In this document: piece by piece, positions 33,318 through 40,995 of the stretch
Layout of the letters: each line of letters begins with the position of its first letter
Numbering within the stretch: position 1 is the first letter of the stretch
Source of the DNA: Verrucomicrobiaceae bacterium UBA1938
GTDB taxonomy: Bacteria; Verrucomicrobiota; Verrucomicrobiia; Verrucomicrobiales; Verrucomicrobiaceae
Length of the DNA: 51,218 nucleotides
NCBI GenBank assembly: GCA_002336895.1
Contig: DDFC01000033.1
Coordinates: 14,935 to 66,152 of the forward strand
Reading direction: 5' to 3'
Translations under genes and position numbers: made by a program
Notes under the pieces: model-generated
What the model saw: the letters and a program-made list of their open reading frames with translations, nothing else
Databases searched by the model: none
What the model was told of the DNA's origin: nothing

Positions 33318-33363
33318 GCCGCATGCTCATTGCGGCGTGTATGTCCCCAACGTAATCTCCGCC

Positions 33364-35568
33364 ATGCACTACCGCCGTTCATCACTGTCGCTGTTGCTGC
33401 TTCCTGTCTTCCTCCTCGCGCTGCATGCCGTTGCGGGCATCGGTTTGGCTGAGTCATCCTCTGCGCCCTCACTCAAAGGCCAGATGGCGCAGGTGGTGGT
33501 GCGGGATTCTGACATCGAGGATCTGCGCCGCTGGCGTGAGCTGCGGCTGTGGATGGACGAGGCCATCAGGCAGGGCGCGGCGGGTCTGCTGCTGGACATC
33601 AACGTCTCCCAGAGCCAGGCCCAGGCGGCGCTGCCGCTGGCGGAGGAGGTGGCACGGCTGAAGATCAAAACGCAGGCGTATGTAAACACCGCCGCCATCG
33701 GAGGCGGCGCGCTGCTGGCGCTGGCCTGCGATGACATCTGGATGGCCCCCGGCTCACGCATCGGCGCGGCACCGCCCAAGGTGCCCTCTGACGACTCCCT
33801 CTCTCAAAAAGCGCAGGACACGCTGCTGGCGGAATCTCTGGCCGTGCTGAAGGCCGGCGCGCGCAGCCTCTGCAAGCTCAAGGGCCATCGCCCCGAGATC
33901 GCCGAGGCTTTTGTGGACAGCGACAAAGGGCTCACGCTCGGCACCGCCACGCTGGCGCAGAAGGGCGAGCTCCTCCTGCTGGATGCCGACGCCGCCGTGC
34001 AGCCCGTGGAGGGCAGGCCGCTGCTGGCGCGCGCCATCGTGCCGGATGTGGCGGCGCTCCTCAAAGCCGCCATGCCCGCCGCGCAGCTCGTCACGCTGAA
34101 TGTCACCTGGTTTGAAAAGCAGAAGCAGCATGCAGCCGCTGCCGTGGCAGAAAACAAGAGCACGCCGCCTGCTGAAAAAAAGCCCGCACACCCCGGCAAG
34201 GCGGCCTCCTTTTCCAGCCGCCAGAGCTACAAGGGCCGGGTGGTGATCATCCCCGTGGGGGAGGAGGATCTGCTGCTGCCTGCACGCTTTGAATTCATGA
34301 AGCGCACGCTGGCCCGCTGCAATCAGGACGGGGCGGAGGCGGTGATCTTCAATCTGGATACACCAGGCGGTCTGGCCTGGGACACCACCAGCCTCATGAT
34401 GCAGGACCTGCAGGGGCTCAAGGCGCGCAGCTTCGCCTTTGTGAACACGCGCGCCATCTCCGCCGGAGCCATGATCGCCATGGCCACGGACACCATCTAC
34501 ATGGCCCCGGCCAGCGCCATCGGCGCCAGCACGCCGGTCTCAGGAGACGGCGCTGCGCTGCCCAAGGATGAGCGCGCCAAGCAGAACTCCGCCTTCATGG
34601 GCATGGCACGCACCGTGGTGCGCGAGAAGGGGCACGACGTGCGCATCATCGAAGGCATGACGGACATGAACCGCGGCCTCATCATCAACGGCCAGGTCAT
34701 CGTGCCCAAGGGCGAGATCGTCACGCTCGACTCCGCGCAGGCCACCATGCTCATCGATGGCAAGCCGCTGCTGGCCAAGGGCATCATCAAAAGCATCGAC
34801 GAACTCAAGCGCATGGAATCTCTCAAAGGCGAGCTCATCACCGCCGAGCCCACCGGCTTTGAGAGCATCGCCATCTGGGTCACACGCTACGCCGCCATCC
34901 TCATCCTCATCGGGCTCGCGGGCGGGTATCTGGAGATGCAGTCCCCCGGCTTTGGCCTGCCGGGCTTTGTATCCGTGGCGGCCTTTGCCCTGTTCTTCTT
35001 CGGGCACTATGTGGCGGGCAGTCTGGCCGGGCAGGAGACGATGGTGGTGGCGGCGGTTTTCATCCTCGGCATCGTCCTCATTGGCGTGGAGCTGCTGGCC
35101 GCGCCGGGCACCATCCTGCCGGGCATCTTTGGCTTTCTGTGCGTCATGGTCGCTCTTGTTTATGCCATGTCCGGCTGGGAAATGGTGCCTTCTGGTGGGG
35201 TGGATGCAGGCAGCTTTCATCTGGCCGCCTATGCCACGGGCTTCCGCCACTTTGCGCTGGGTGTCACGGGTGCGGCCATCCTCATCACGCTGCTGTGCCT
35301 CTGGCTGCCGGATCTGCGGCCCTTCCGCTCGCTCATTCTGCAGACCTCCGCAGGCGGCACGCTCAATGACGCGCCTGCCATGCAGGCTGCCGCGCGCGCC
35401 CGGGCCGGGGACACCGGCACCGCCCGCAGCGCCCTGCGCCCGTATGGCACCATCGACATCGGCGGCCGCCTCATCGAGGCCATGGCCGAGGGCGACTACC
35501 TGCAAAGCGGCACCGCCGTGCGTGTGCGCGAGGTGCGCGGTGAGAAGATCATCGTGGAGCCTGCGTGA
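33364..35568 (+). CDS. NfeD-type membrane serine protease with tandem ClpP-like domains
   Basis: 734 aa from the ATG at 33364, with signal peptide (SLSLLLLPVFLLALHAVAGI). Two ClpP-class domains follow: one at about 45-250 and one at about 295-490. The second has DTPGGLAWDTTSLMM and catalytic Ser366 in AISAGAMIA. In the first the equivalent position is Gly113 (AIGGGALLA), so it should be inactive. Four to five membrane helices (about 500-650) and a small soluble C-terminal domain (PYGTIDIGGRLIEAMAEGDY region, OB-like) complete the NfeD layout. Family members cleave stomatin-type membrane proteins; no stomatin gene is adjacent here. Confidence 0.88.
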   Translation: MHYRRSSLSLLLLPVFLLALHAVAGIGLAESSSAPSLKGQMAQVVVRDSDIEDLRRWRELRLWMDEAIRQGAAGLLLDINVSQSQAQAALPLAEEVARLKIKTQAYVNTAAIGGGALLALACDDIWMAPGSRIGAAPPKVPSDDSLSQKAQDTLLAESLAVLKAGARSLCKLKGHRPEIAEAFVDSDKGLTLGTATLAQKGELLLLDADAAVQPVEGRPLLARAIVPDVAALLKAAMPAAQLVTLNVTWFEKQKQHAAAAVAENKSTPPAEKKPAHPGKAASFSSRQSYKGRVVIIPVGEEDLLLPARFEFMKRTLARCNQDGAEAVIFNLDTPGGLAWDTTSLMMQDLQGLKARSFAFVNTRAISAGAMIAMATDTIYMAPASAIGASTPVSGDGAALPKDERAKQNSAFMGMARTVVREKGHDVRIIEGMTDMNRGLIINGQVIVPKGEIVTLDSAQATMLIDGKPLLAKGIIKSIDELKRMESLKGELITAEPTGFESIAIWVTRYAAILILIGLAGGYLEMQSPGFGLPGFVSVAAFALFFFGHYVAGSLAGQETMVVAAVFILGIVLIGVELLAAPGTILPGIFGFLCVMVALVYAMSGWEMVPSGGVDAGSFHLAAYATGFRHFALGVTGAAILITLLCLWLPDLRPFRSLILQTSAGGTLNDAPAMQAAARARAGDTGTARSALRPYGTIDIGGRLIEAMAEGDYLQSGTAVRVREVRGEKIIVEPA

Positions 35569-35616
35569 TGCGCCTGCTGAGTGCTGCGGCTGTCGTTTTT
35601 AAACAAAAGCGTATCC

Positions 35617-37044
35617 TCAAGCCAGCGGCATCAGCTCCTTGATGGGCTCTCCAAACGGCAGGATGGGCATGGGGCGGCCCTGGAAGTCGTCAAAGGTGTC
35701 CTCAGGATCGATGCCCAGGTGCTGGTACACCGTGGCCCAGAGATCGTTCGGGCTCAGCGGGCGCTCGATGGGGTATTCCGCGCGCGGATTCGTGGCGCCG
35801 ATGACCTGGCCCGTCTGCATGCCACCGCCGCTGACGATGAATGACATCGCATTGGGCCAGTGATCACGGCCTGGCTGGCTCACACCTGTCTGCGTGCCGA
35901 TCTGCGTGTTGATTTTGGGCGTGCGGCCAAATTCGCCCGTGATGATCACGAGCACGTCCTTGTCCAGCCCGCGCTGGTGGATGTCCTCGATCAGCGCAGA
36001 CGCGGCCTGATCATACACCGGCATGCGCCAGCGTGCGTCGGCATACATGTCGCAGTTCACGGCGTGGCTGTCCCAGTTGTAGGTGCAGTTTTTCGGGATG
36101 GTCGTGGAGAAGGGATTCTCCCACACCATCGTCACAAAGCGGCACCCGGCCTCCACCAGCCTGCGTGCCATGAGGCCGCGCTGGCCGTAGGTGCTGTAGC
36201 CGTAGCGCTCGCGGGTTTTGGTGGATTCCTTGCTGAGGTCAAACGCATCGCGCACCGCAGGCGTGGTCAGCATGCCCACGGCACGCTGGCTGAAGCTGTC
36301 CATCGCATCCATCAGGCCGCTGCGATCCATCTCGCGCTTGAGATTGTCCATGCCCTTGAGCAGATGAATGCGGTCGTCGATGCGCGCCTCCATGTCTGGC
36401 GTCAGCCCGATGTTTTCCACCTTGAAATCTTTGGCACTGGGATCTCCCACCACCATGAAGGGGGAGGCCGAGGGGCCGAGATACGCCGCGCCCATGGAGA
36501 AGACATCGATCCCGCTGCGCCCGCGATCCACGCCTGCCACACAGGTGGGCATGGCCTGCCCGGCGCGCTGGAGCTTGCGGGTGATGATGGACTGCACGGA
36601 CGGCGCATCATTCACAAAGCCGACTGGCAGCGCGGGATTGCGCCCGGTCATGAAGCGCTTGTGCCCGCCGCCGTGGTCCGCGAACTCATGATGCACGCTG
36701 CGGATGATGTTGAACTTGTCCGCGATTTTGGCCTGTCGTGGAAACAGCTCGCAGATGTGCGTGCCGGGCACATTGGTGCGGATGGGATTGAGCACCCCGC
36801 GATACTCCACCGGCGCATTCGGCTTCATGTCATAGCTCTCCAGCTGCGACATGCCGCCCGGCAGCCACACAAAGATGACGGACTTGTCCTTCAGCCGTCT
36901 GCCCGCCGCCTTGGCGATCGTCTCGGCGCGCAGCGTGTCAGCCAGGCTCCAGCCCGAGAGCCCCAGCGTGCCCATGCTGAGAAAGCTGCGGCGCGACATG
37001 GGGCCTGAGCAGCGCTGCGGATGGGCTGAGGTGTGGAGGGGCAT
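35617..37044 (-). CDS. DUF1501 (sulfatase-like fold) Tat-exported protein
   Basis: 475 aa from the ATG at 37042-37044 (an ATG at 37059 adds five residues). A Tat signal is present: SRRSFLSMGTLGLSGWSLAD. FVWLPGGMSQLESYDMKPNA, IRSVHHEFADHGGGHKRFMT and VIITGEFGRTPKINTQIGTQ are DUF1501 landmarks. The family is abundant in Planctomycetes and Verrucomicrobia and has an alkaline-phosphatase/sulfatase-like core. It usually lies directly beside a DUF1549/DUF1553 cytochrome gene; here that gene is 9.4 kb away on the other strand. Substrate unknown, sulfated or phosphorylated polysaccharides suspected. Confidence 0.93.
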   Translation of the reverse strand: MPLHTSAHPQRCSGPMSRRSFLSMGTLGLSGWSLADTLRAETIAKAAGRRLKDKSVIFVWLPGGMSQLESYDMKPNAPVEYRGVLNPIRTNVPGTHICELFPRQAKIADKFNIIRSVHHEFADHGGGHKRFMTGRNPALPVGFVNDAPSVQSIITRKLQRAGQAMPTCVAGVDRGRSGIDVFSMGAAYLGPSASPFMVVGDPSAKDFKVENIGLTPDMEARIDDRIHLLKGMDNLKREMDRSGLMDAMDSFSQRAVGMLTTPAVRDAFDLSKESTKTRERYGYSTYGQRGLMARRLVEAGCRFVTMVWENPFSTTIPKNCTYNWDSHAVNCDMYADARWRMPVYDQAASALIEDIHQRGLDKDVLVIITGEFGRTPKINTQIGTQTGVSQPGRDHWPNAMSFIVSGGGMQTGQVIGATNPRAEYPIERPLSPNDLWATVYQHLGIDPEDTFDDFQGRPMPILPFGEPIKELMPLA

Positions 37045-37110
37045 GGTGGCTGCATGCAATACGCGCGCAGCCCGGCCTGAACTTTCACAGCGGGGTGATT
37101 GGGCCTGCCT

Positions 37111-37992
37111 CTACTTCCCCAGCAGCTTCATGAAGCGCCGCATGGCCGGAGAGACTGTGCCTGAGGCATGGGCAAAGACATGCGAGATCTTGGGCGCATC
37201 GCGGATGGGCACCACCGCTGCCGCGCCATCCACCACACGGCGCAGAGAGGCTGGCAGCAGGGCGATGCCTGCGCCCGCCGCCACCATCACCGCCACCGCC
37301 TGGGCGCGTGGAGACTCCAGCACGATGCGTGGGCGGAAGCCCGCAGCACCGCACACCCGGCGCAGATAGGCAGCAAAGGCGGGCGCGGCCTCGCTGGACA
37401 CCTCCACCAGAGCCTCGCCTGCCAGTGCGCGCAGGTCCATGCGCTGCCGCTTTGCCAGGGTATGGCCAAAAGGCACAAAAGCTGCCAGCGCCTCCTGCCG
37501 CCATGGCAGCAGCTCGATGCCCGGCGTGCGCTCCTCCGGCGGCAGACCGATGAAGCCGCCATCCAGTGTGCCGTGACGCAGCGCCGCCAGCTGCTCCGCA
37601 GGCGGCAGGTCCTGCACCAGCAGCTGCACCTGCGGGTGCTTTTCCCGAAACACACGCAGCACCTCCACCAGCTCCGGGCTCAGCACCGCGCTGACAAAGC
37701 CCAGCCGCAGCCGCTCCGTCTGCCCGGAGGCAAAGCGTCGCGTTGTCTCTCCGGCGCGGATGAGCTGCGGCATGACGCTGCGCGTTTCCTCATAAAACAC
37801 CGCACCCGCCGCCGTCAGCGCCACCCGTCGCCCGCTGCGGTCAAACAGCACCGTGCCCAGCCGCTGCTCCAGCGCACGGATGTGCCGGGAGAGCGGCGGC
37901 TGCGCCAGGTGCAGCCGCTGTGCCGCACGGGTGAATGACAGCTCCTCCGCCACGGCGGTGAAGCACTCCAGTTCGCGCAAAGTAAAGTCCAT
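37111..37992 (-). CDS. LysR family transcriptional regulator
   Basis: 293 aa. N-terminal winged HTH at residues 1-60: MDFTLRELECFTAVAEELSF, then FTRAAQRLHLAQPPLSRHIR. The effector-binding domain contains LRLGFVSAVLSPELVEVLRV and GGFIGLPPEERTPGIELLPW, similar to the BenM/CatM/IlvY-like subgroup. It is transcribed divergently from ilvD; its start codon is inside a T-N11-A palindrome (37991-38005), consistent with autoregulation and co-control of ilvD. Since IlvY-type regulators control branched-chain amino acid genes, an acetohydroxy acid-type inducer is plausible but unproven. Confidence 0.93.
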   Translation of the reverse strand: MDFTLRELECFTAVAEELSFTRAAQRLHLAQPPLSRHIRALEQRLGTVLFDRSGRRVALTAAGAVFYEETRSVMPQLIRAGETTRRFASGQTERLRLGFVSAVLSPELVEVLRVFREKHPQVQLLVQDLPPAEQLAALRHGTLDGGFIGLPPEERTPGIELLPWRQEALAAFVPFGHTLAKRQRMDLRALAGEALVEVSSEAAPAFAAYLRRVCGAAGFRPRIVLESPRAQAVAVMVAAGAGIALLPASLRRVVDGAAAVVPIRDAPKISHVFAHASGTVSPAMRRFMKLLGK

Positions 37993-38005
37993 ACCGAAAT
38001 GGTAT
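37991..38005. promoter_or_regulatory. LysR-type binding site (T-N11-A palindrome)
   Basis: ATACC-GAAAT-GGTAT is a perfect inverted repeat containing T-N11-A, the LysR-family recognition pattern. It begins inside the LysR start codon and lies 57 bases before the ilvD start. Confidence 0.65.
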
Positions 38006-38013
38006 CATAAACC

Positions 38014-38034
38014 GACAAAAGCAGTAGTTTTGTC
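38014..38034. promoter_or_regulatory. Second palindrome in the lysR-ilvD gap
   Basis: GACAAAA (38014-38020) and TTTTGTC (38028-38034) are perfect arms around seven bases. It directly abuts an ATG at 38035, which argues that ilvD translation starts at 38062 instead. It may be an activator half of the LysR operator or a site for another regulator. Confidence 0.5.
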
Positions 38035-38061
38035 ATGAAATGCTGCGGCTTACCTCAGCGC

Positions 38062-39753
38062 ATGGCCATCAGCGACACCATCAAACGCGGCACCCTCCGT
38101 GCTCCCCACCGCAGTCTCCTCCGCGCCACCGGCGCCATCCAGTCTGAAAGCGACTGGGACAAGCCCTTCATTGCCGTGGCAAATTCCTTTGTGCAGATCA
38201 TCCCCGGCCACGCGCATCTCGATGTCGTGGGGCGCAAAGTCCGCGCCGCCATCCGTGCCGCAGGCGGTGTGCCCTTTGAGTTCAACACCATCGGCGTGGA
38301 CGACGGCATCGCCATGGGCCACGGCGGCATGAACTACTCCCTGGCCTCGCGCGAGATCATCGCCGACTCCATCGAGACCATGCTGCGCGCCCACTGCTTT
38401 GACGGTGTGGTCTGCATCCCCAACTGCGACAAAATCGTGCCCGGCATGATGATGGGCGCGGCGCGGGTGAACATTCCCGCCGTCTTTGTCTCCGGCGGTC
38501 CCATGGCCGCAGGGCGCAATCCTCTCACCGGTCAGGCGCTGGATCTTGCCTCGGTATTTGAGGCTGTGGGCAGGCATTCCAAAAACGCCATCTCTGAGGC
38601 GGAGCTGGGAGAGATCGAGCGCAGCGCCTGCCCCACCTGCGGCTCATGCTCCGGCATGTTTACCGCCAATTCCATGAACTGCCTCTGCGAGGCACTGGGC
38701 TGGGCGCTGCCGGGAAACGGCTCCATCCTGGCCGTGGATCCGCAGCGCGATGCGCTCTTTGAGGCCGCAGGCCGCGCCATCGTGGATCTCGTCGCGCGCA
38801 ACATCCGCCCGTCTGACATCCTCACGCGTGCTGCGTTTGAAAACGCGCTGGTGCTGGACATGGCGATGGGTGGCTCGTCCAACACCATCCTGCACACGCT
38901 TGCCATCGCTCGCGAGGCCGGGGTGGATCTTCGCCTTGAAGACATCAACGCCATCTCAGACCGCGTGCCGCAGCTCTGCAAAGTCGCGCCTTCGGGTCTG
39001 CACCATATGGAGGACATCGACCGCGCTGGCGGCATCTCCGCCATCCTGCGCACGCTGAGCACACGCCCTGGTCTGCTGCATCTGGATGCCATCACCGTCA
39101 CCGGCCGCACGCTTGGCGAGACCATCGCCCAAGCGAAAGTGCGAGATGCCGATGTCATCCGCACATTGGACAATGCCTACTCGCAGCGTGGCGGGCTGGC
39201 CATTCTCTTTGGCAACCTGGCTCCCAACGGCGCTGTGGTGAAAGCTGCTGGTGTCGCACCCGCCATGATGACCTTCAGCGGCCCCGCTGTGATCTTTGAG
39301 TCCGAGGAATCCGCACGCATTGGCATTCTCGTCGGTCAGGTGAAGGCGGGCGATGTCGTCGTCATTCGCTACGAGGGGCCGCGTGGCGGTCCCGGCATGC
39401 AGGAGATGCTGGCCCCCACCGCCGCACTCGCGGGGCGTGGCCTCGCCGAATCCGTGGCGCTCATCACGGACGGGCGTTTCTCCGGTGCCACACGTGGCGG
39501 AGCCATCGGCCATGTCTCACCGGAGGCCGCAGCGGGTGGCCCCATTGCCCTCATTGAGCCCGGGGACATCGTGGAGATCGACATTCCCCAACGCCGTCTT
39601 TCGCTGCGTGTGGATGAAGCCGTGCTGCAGCAGCGCGCCAGCCAGTGGAAACCACGCCCGCACGCCAATCTCGGCCGCGGCTACCTGGCCCGCTACGCCA
39701 GCATGGTCTCCAGCGCGGATGAGGGGGCGGTGCTGAAGGTGCAGGATGTGTGA
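38062..39753 (+). CDS. ilvD: Dihydroxy-acid dehydratase
   Basis: 563 aa from the ATG at 38062; an alternative ATG at 38035 abuts an operator-like palindrome. Diagnostic segments: SDTIKRGTLRAPHRSLLRAT, VCIPNCDKIVPGMMMGAARV, ACPTCGSCSGMFTANSMNCL and VALITDGRFSGATRGGAIGH. The cysteines in NCDK, PTCGSC and the upstream region ligate the Fe-S cluster. The enzyme converts 2,3-dihydroxy-acids to 2-keto acids in isoleucine and valine synthesis. No other ilv genes are adjacent; its only close partner is the divergent LysR regulator. Length and motifs are normal. Confidence 0.96.
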   Translation: MAISDTIKRGTLRAPHRSLLRATGAIQSESDWDKPFIAVANSFVQIIPGHAHLDVVGRKVRAAIRAAGGVPFEFNTIGVDDGIAMGHGGMNYSLASREIIADSIETMLRAHCFDGVVCIPNCDKIVPGMMMGAARVNIPAVFVSGGPMAAGRNPLTGQALDLASVFEAVGRHSKNAISEAELGEIERSACPTCGSCSGMFTANSMNCLCEALGWALPGNGSILAVDPQRDALFEAAGRAIVDLVARNIRPSDILTRAAFENALVLDMAMGGSSNTILHTLAIAREAGVDLRLEDINAISDRVPQLCKVAPSGLHHMEDIDRAGGISAILRTLSTRPGLLHLDAITVTGRTLGETIAQAKVRDADVIRTLDNAYSQRGGLAILFGNLAPNGAVVKAAGVAPAMMTFSGPAVIFESEESARIGILVGQVKAGDVVVIRYEGPRGGPGMQEMLAPTAALAGRGLAESVALITDGRFSGATRGGAIGHVSPEAAAGGPIALIEPGDIVEIDIPQRRLSLRVDEAVLQQRASQWKPRPHANLGRGYLARYASMVSSADEGAVLKVQDV

Positions 39754-39820
39754 GAGCGGAACGCTGGAGGGGCGAAATCCACCTTGGCAGTTCTCTGGGC
39801 ATCCGTTATCCTCAGGCATC

Positions 39821-40051
39821 ATGATCGCTCAAGAACTCTTTGCCCAAGCTGCGCGTCTTTCCTCTGAAGAGCGGCGTTTTCTGGCGGAAATCATCTGGGA
39901 GACGGTGGACGCGGATTTGCCTGCCCAATGGGAAAATGATGCCACGATCTCTGCGGAGGTGGAGAGACGCTTCGAAGACTTCAAGGCTGGCCGTGCACGG
40001 GGCCTGAGCCATGATGAAGTCTTTGCCGCAGCCAGGACGCTCGTGGCATGA
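39821..40051 (+). CDS. Addiction-module antitoxin (TIGR02574/RHH-like small antitoxin)
   Basis: 76 aa from the ATG at 39821. AQAARLSSEERRFLAEIIWE, then TVDADLPAQW and VERRFEDFKAGRARGLSHDE, fit the 'putative addiction module component' family of ParE/RelE-partner antitoxins. Its TGA overlaps the ATG of the expected toxin (ATGA), the usual antitoxin-toxin coupling, but the toxin breaks off after 16 codons. It stands between ilvD and the convergent esterase gene. Composition is somewhat less G+C-rich than ilvD. Confidence 0.8.
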   Translation: MIAQELFAQAARLSSEERRFLAEIIWETVDADLPAQWENDATISAEVERRFEDFKAGRARGLSHDEVFAAARTLVA

Positions 40052-40098
40052 AGGTGGTTTATTCGGAGGCGTTTCGTGAATCATTCACTGATCTTTGA
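40048..40098 (+). pseudogene. Truncated ParE/RelE-type toxin remnant
   Basis: From the ATG overlapping the antitoxin stop, the frame reads MKVVYSEAFRESFTDL and then meets TGA at 40096-40098. This is the typical first beta-strand and helix of ParE/RelE toxins, which normally run 90-100 residues. Beyond base 40081 the DNA is the 3' end of the opposite-strand esterase, so the toxin body is lost rather than frameshifted. It is too short to be toxic. Confidence 0.65.
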
Positions 40099-40989
40099 GC
40101 TGGCGGTGCTGGGTGTAAACCTCAACTGCTGCAGGAAGTAATACAGCGCCTGCTTCCACTCCGGGGCATCGTGGCCGTGGTCCGTGACGTGCCACACATG
40201 GGGGATGCCTTTGTCCTTCAGCCATGCGTGAAAATCCTGGCTGATGTGGATGAGGCCGTCCCGGCTGCCGCAGGAGAGCCACAGCAGGCGCAGGTGTTTG
40301 GCGGCAGCGGCATCTGGCATCAGATCGGCTGATTTGCGCGTGTTCGGCGCGGAGGAAAAGCCGCCCACCCAGGCGAAGAGTTCGGGATGACCCAGGCCAA
40401 AATTCAGCGACTGCCCGCCGCCCATCGAGAGTCCTGCGAGGGCGCGATGCTCGCGGTCAGCCAGCACGGCGTAGCGTGACTCGATGGCGGGGATCACATC
40501 TTGCAGCAGATCCTGCTCAAACACCGCAAACGCAGGGGCATGCTTGAAGACATCGCCCTTGGGGTGATCGTCTTTCTGCGCGCGGCCATTGGGCATCACC
40601 ACGATCATGGGCACCGCTTTGCCGTCGGCGATGAGGTTGTCCAGCAGCACCTCGGGTTGGGCAAAGCGCTGCCACTCCGTCTCGTCTCCGCCGATGCCGT
40701 GCAGCAGATACAGCACGGGCAGTTTTTTCTCCGGCGTGTATCCCGGCGGGGTGTACACATTCATGTACCGCCGTGTGCCCACGGTCTTGGAGTCATACTC
40801 GACCATCGTCAGCTTCCCATGCGGGATGTCCGCGCGTCGTTTGTCCCAGCCTTCGGGCGGTGGGGGAAAGGCGGGCTTGTCATCCGCTTGCAGCACGATG
40901 GGGCTCCAGGCCTTGCGCGGCTGGCCGGGCGGCTCCTGCGCAGGCAGAGCCGTCAGCATGACTAGCAGAGCGTATGCAGTGGACTTCAT
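40081..40989 (-). CDS. Secreted esterase (PF00756, feruloyl esterase-like alpha/beta hydrolase)
   Basis: 302 aa with a signal peptide (MKSTAYALLVMLTALPA). The alpha/beta-hydrolase core shows RRYMNVYTPPGYTPEKKLPV, LYLLHGIGGDETEW (oxyanion region), the nucleophile elbow GLSMGGGQSLNFGLGHPELF and the catalytic His in VTDHGHDAPEWKQALYYF. This arrangement matches the esterase D/feruloyl-esterase group found in polysaccharide-degrading bacteria. The substrate is probably an acyl ester on plant glycans (inference). Same strand as and 6 bases downstream of the PVC heme protein, so probably co-transcribed with it. Its last codons overlap the toxin remnant. Confidence 0.9.
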   Translation of the reverse strand: MKSTAYALLVMLTALPAQEPPGQPRKAWSPIVLQADDKPAFPPPPEGWDKRRADIPHGKLTMVEYDSKTVGTRRYMNVYTPPGYTPEKKLPVLYLLHGIGGDETEWQRFAQPEVLLDNLIADGKAVPMIVVMPNGRAQKDDHPKGDVFKHAPAFAVFEQDLLQDVIPAIESRYAVLADREHRALAGLSMGGGQSLNFGLGHPELFAWVGGFSSAPNTRKSADLMPDAAAAKHLRLLWLSCGSRDGLIHISQDFHAWLKDKGIPHVWHVTDHGHDAPEWKQALYYFLQQLRFTPSTASSKISE

Positions 40990-40995
40990 TGTGTT

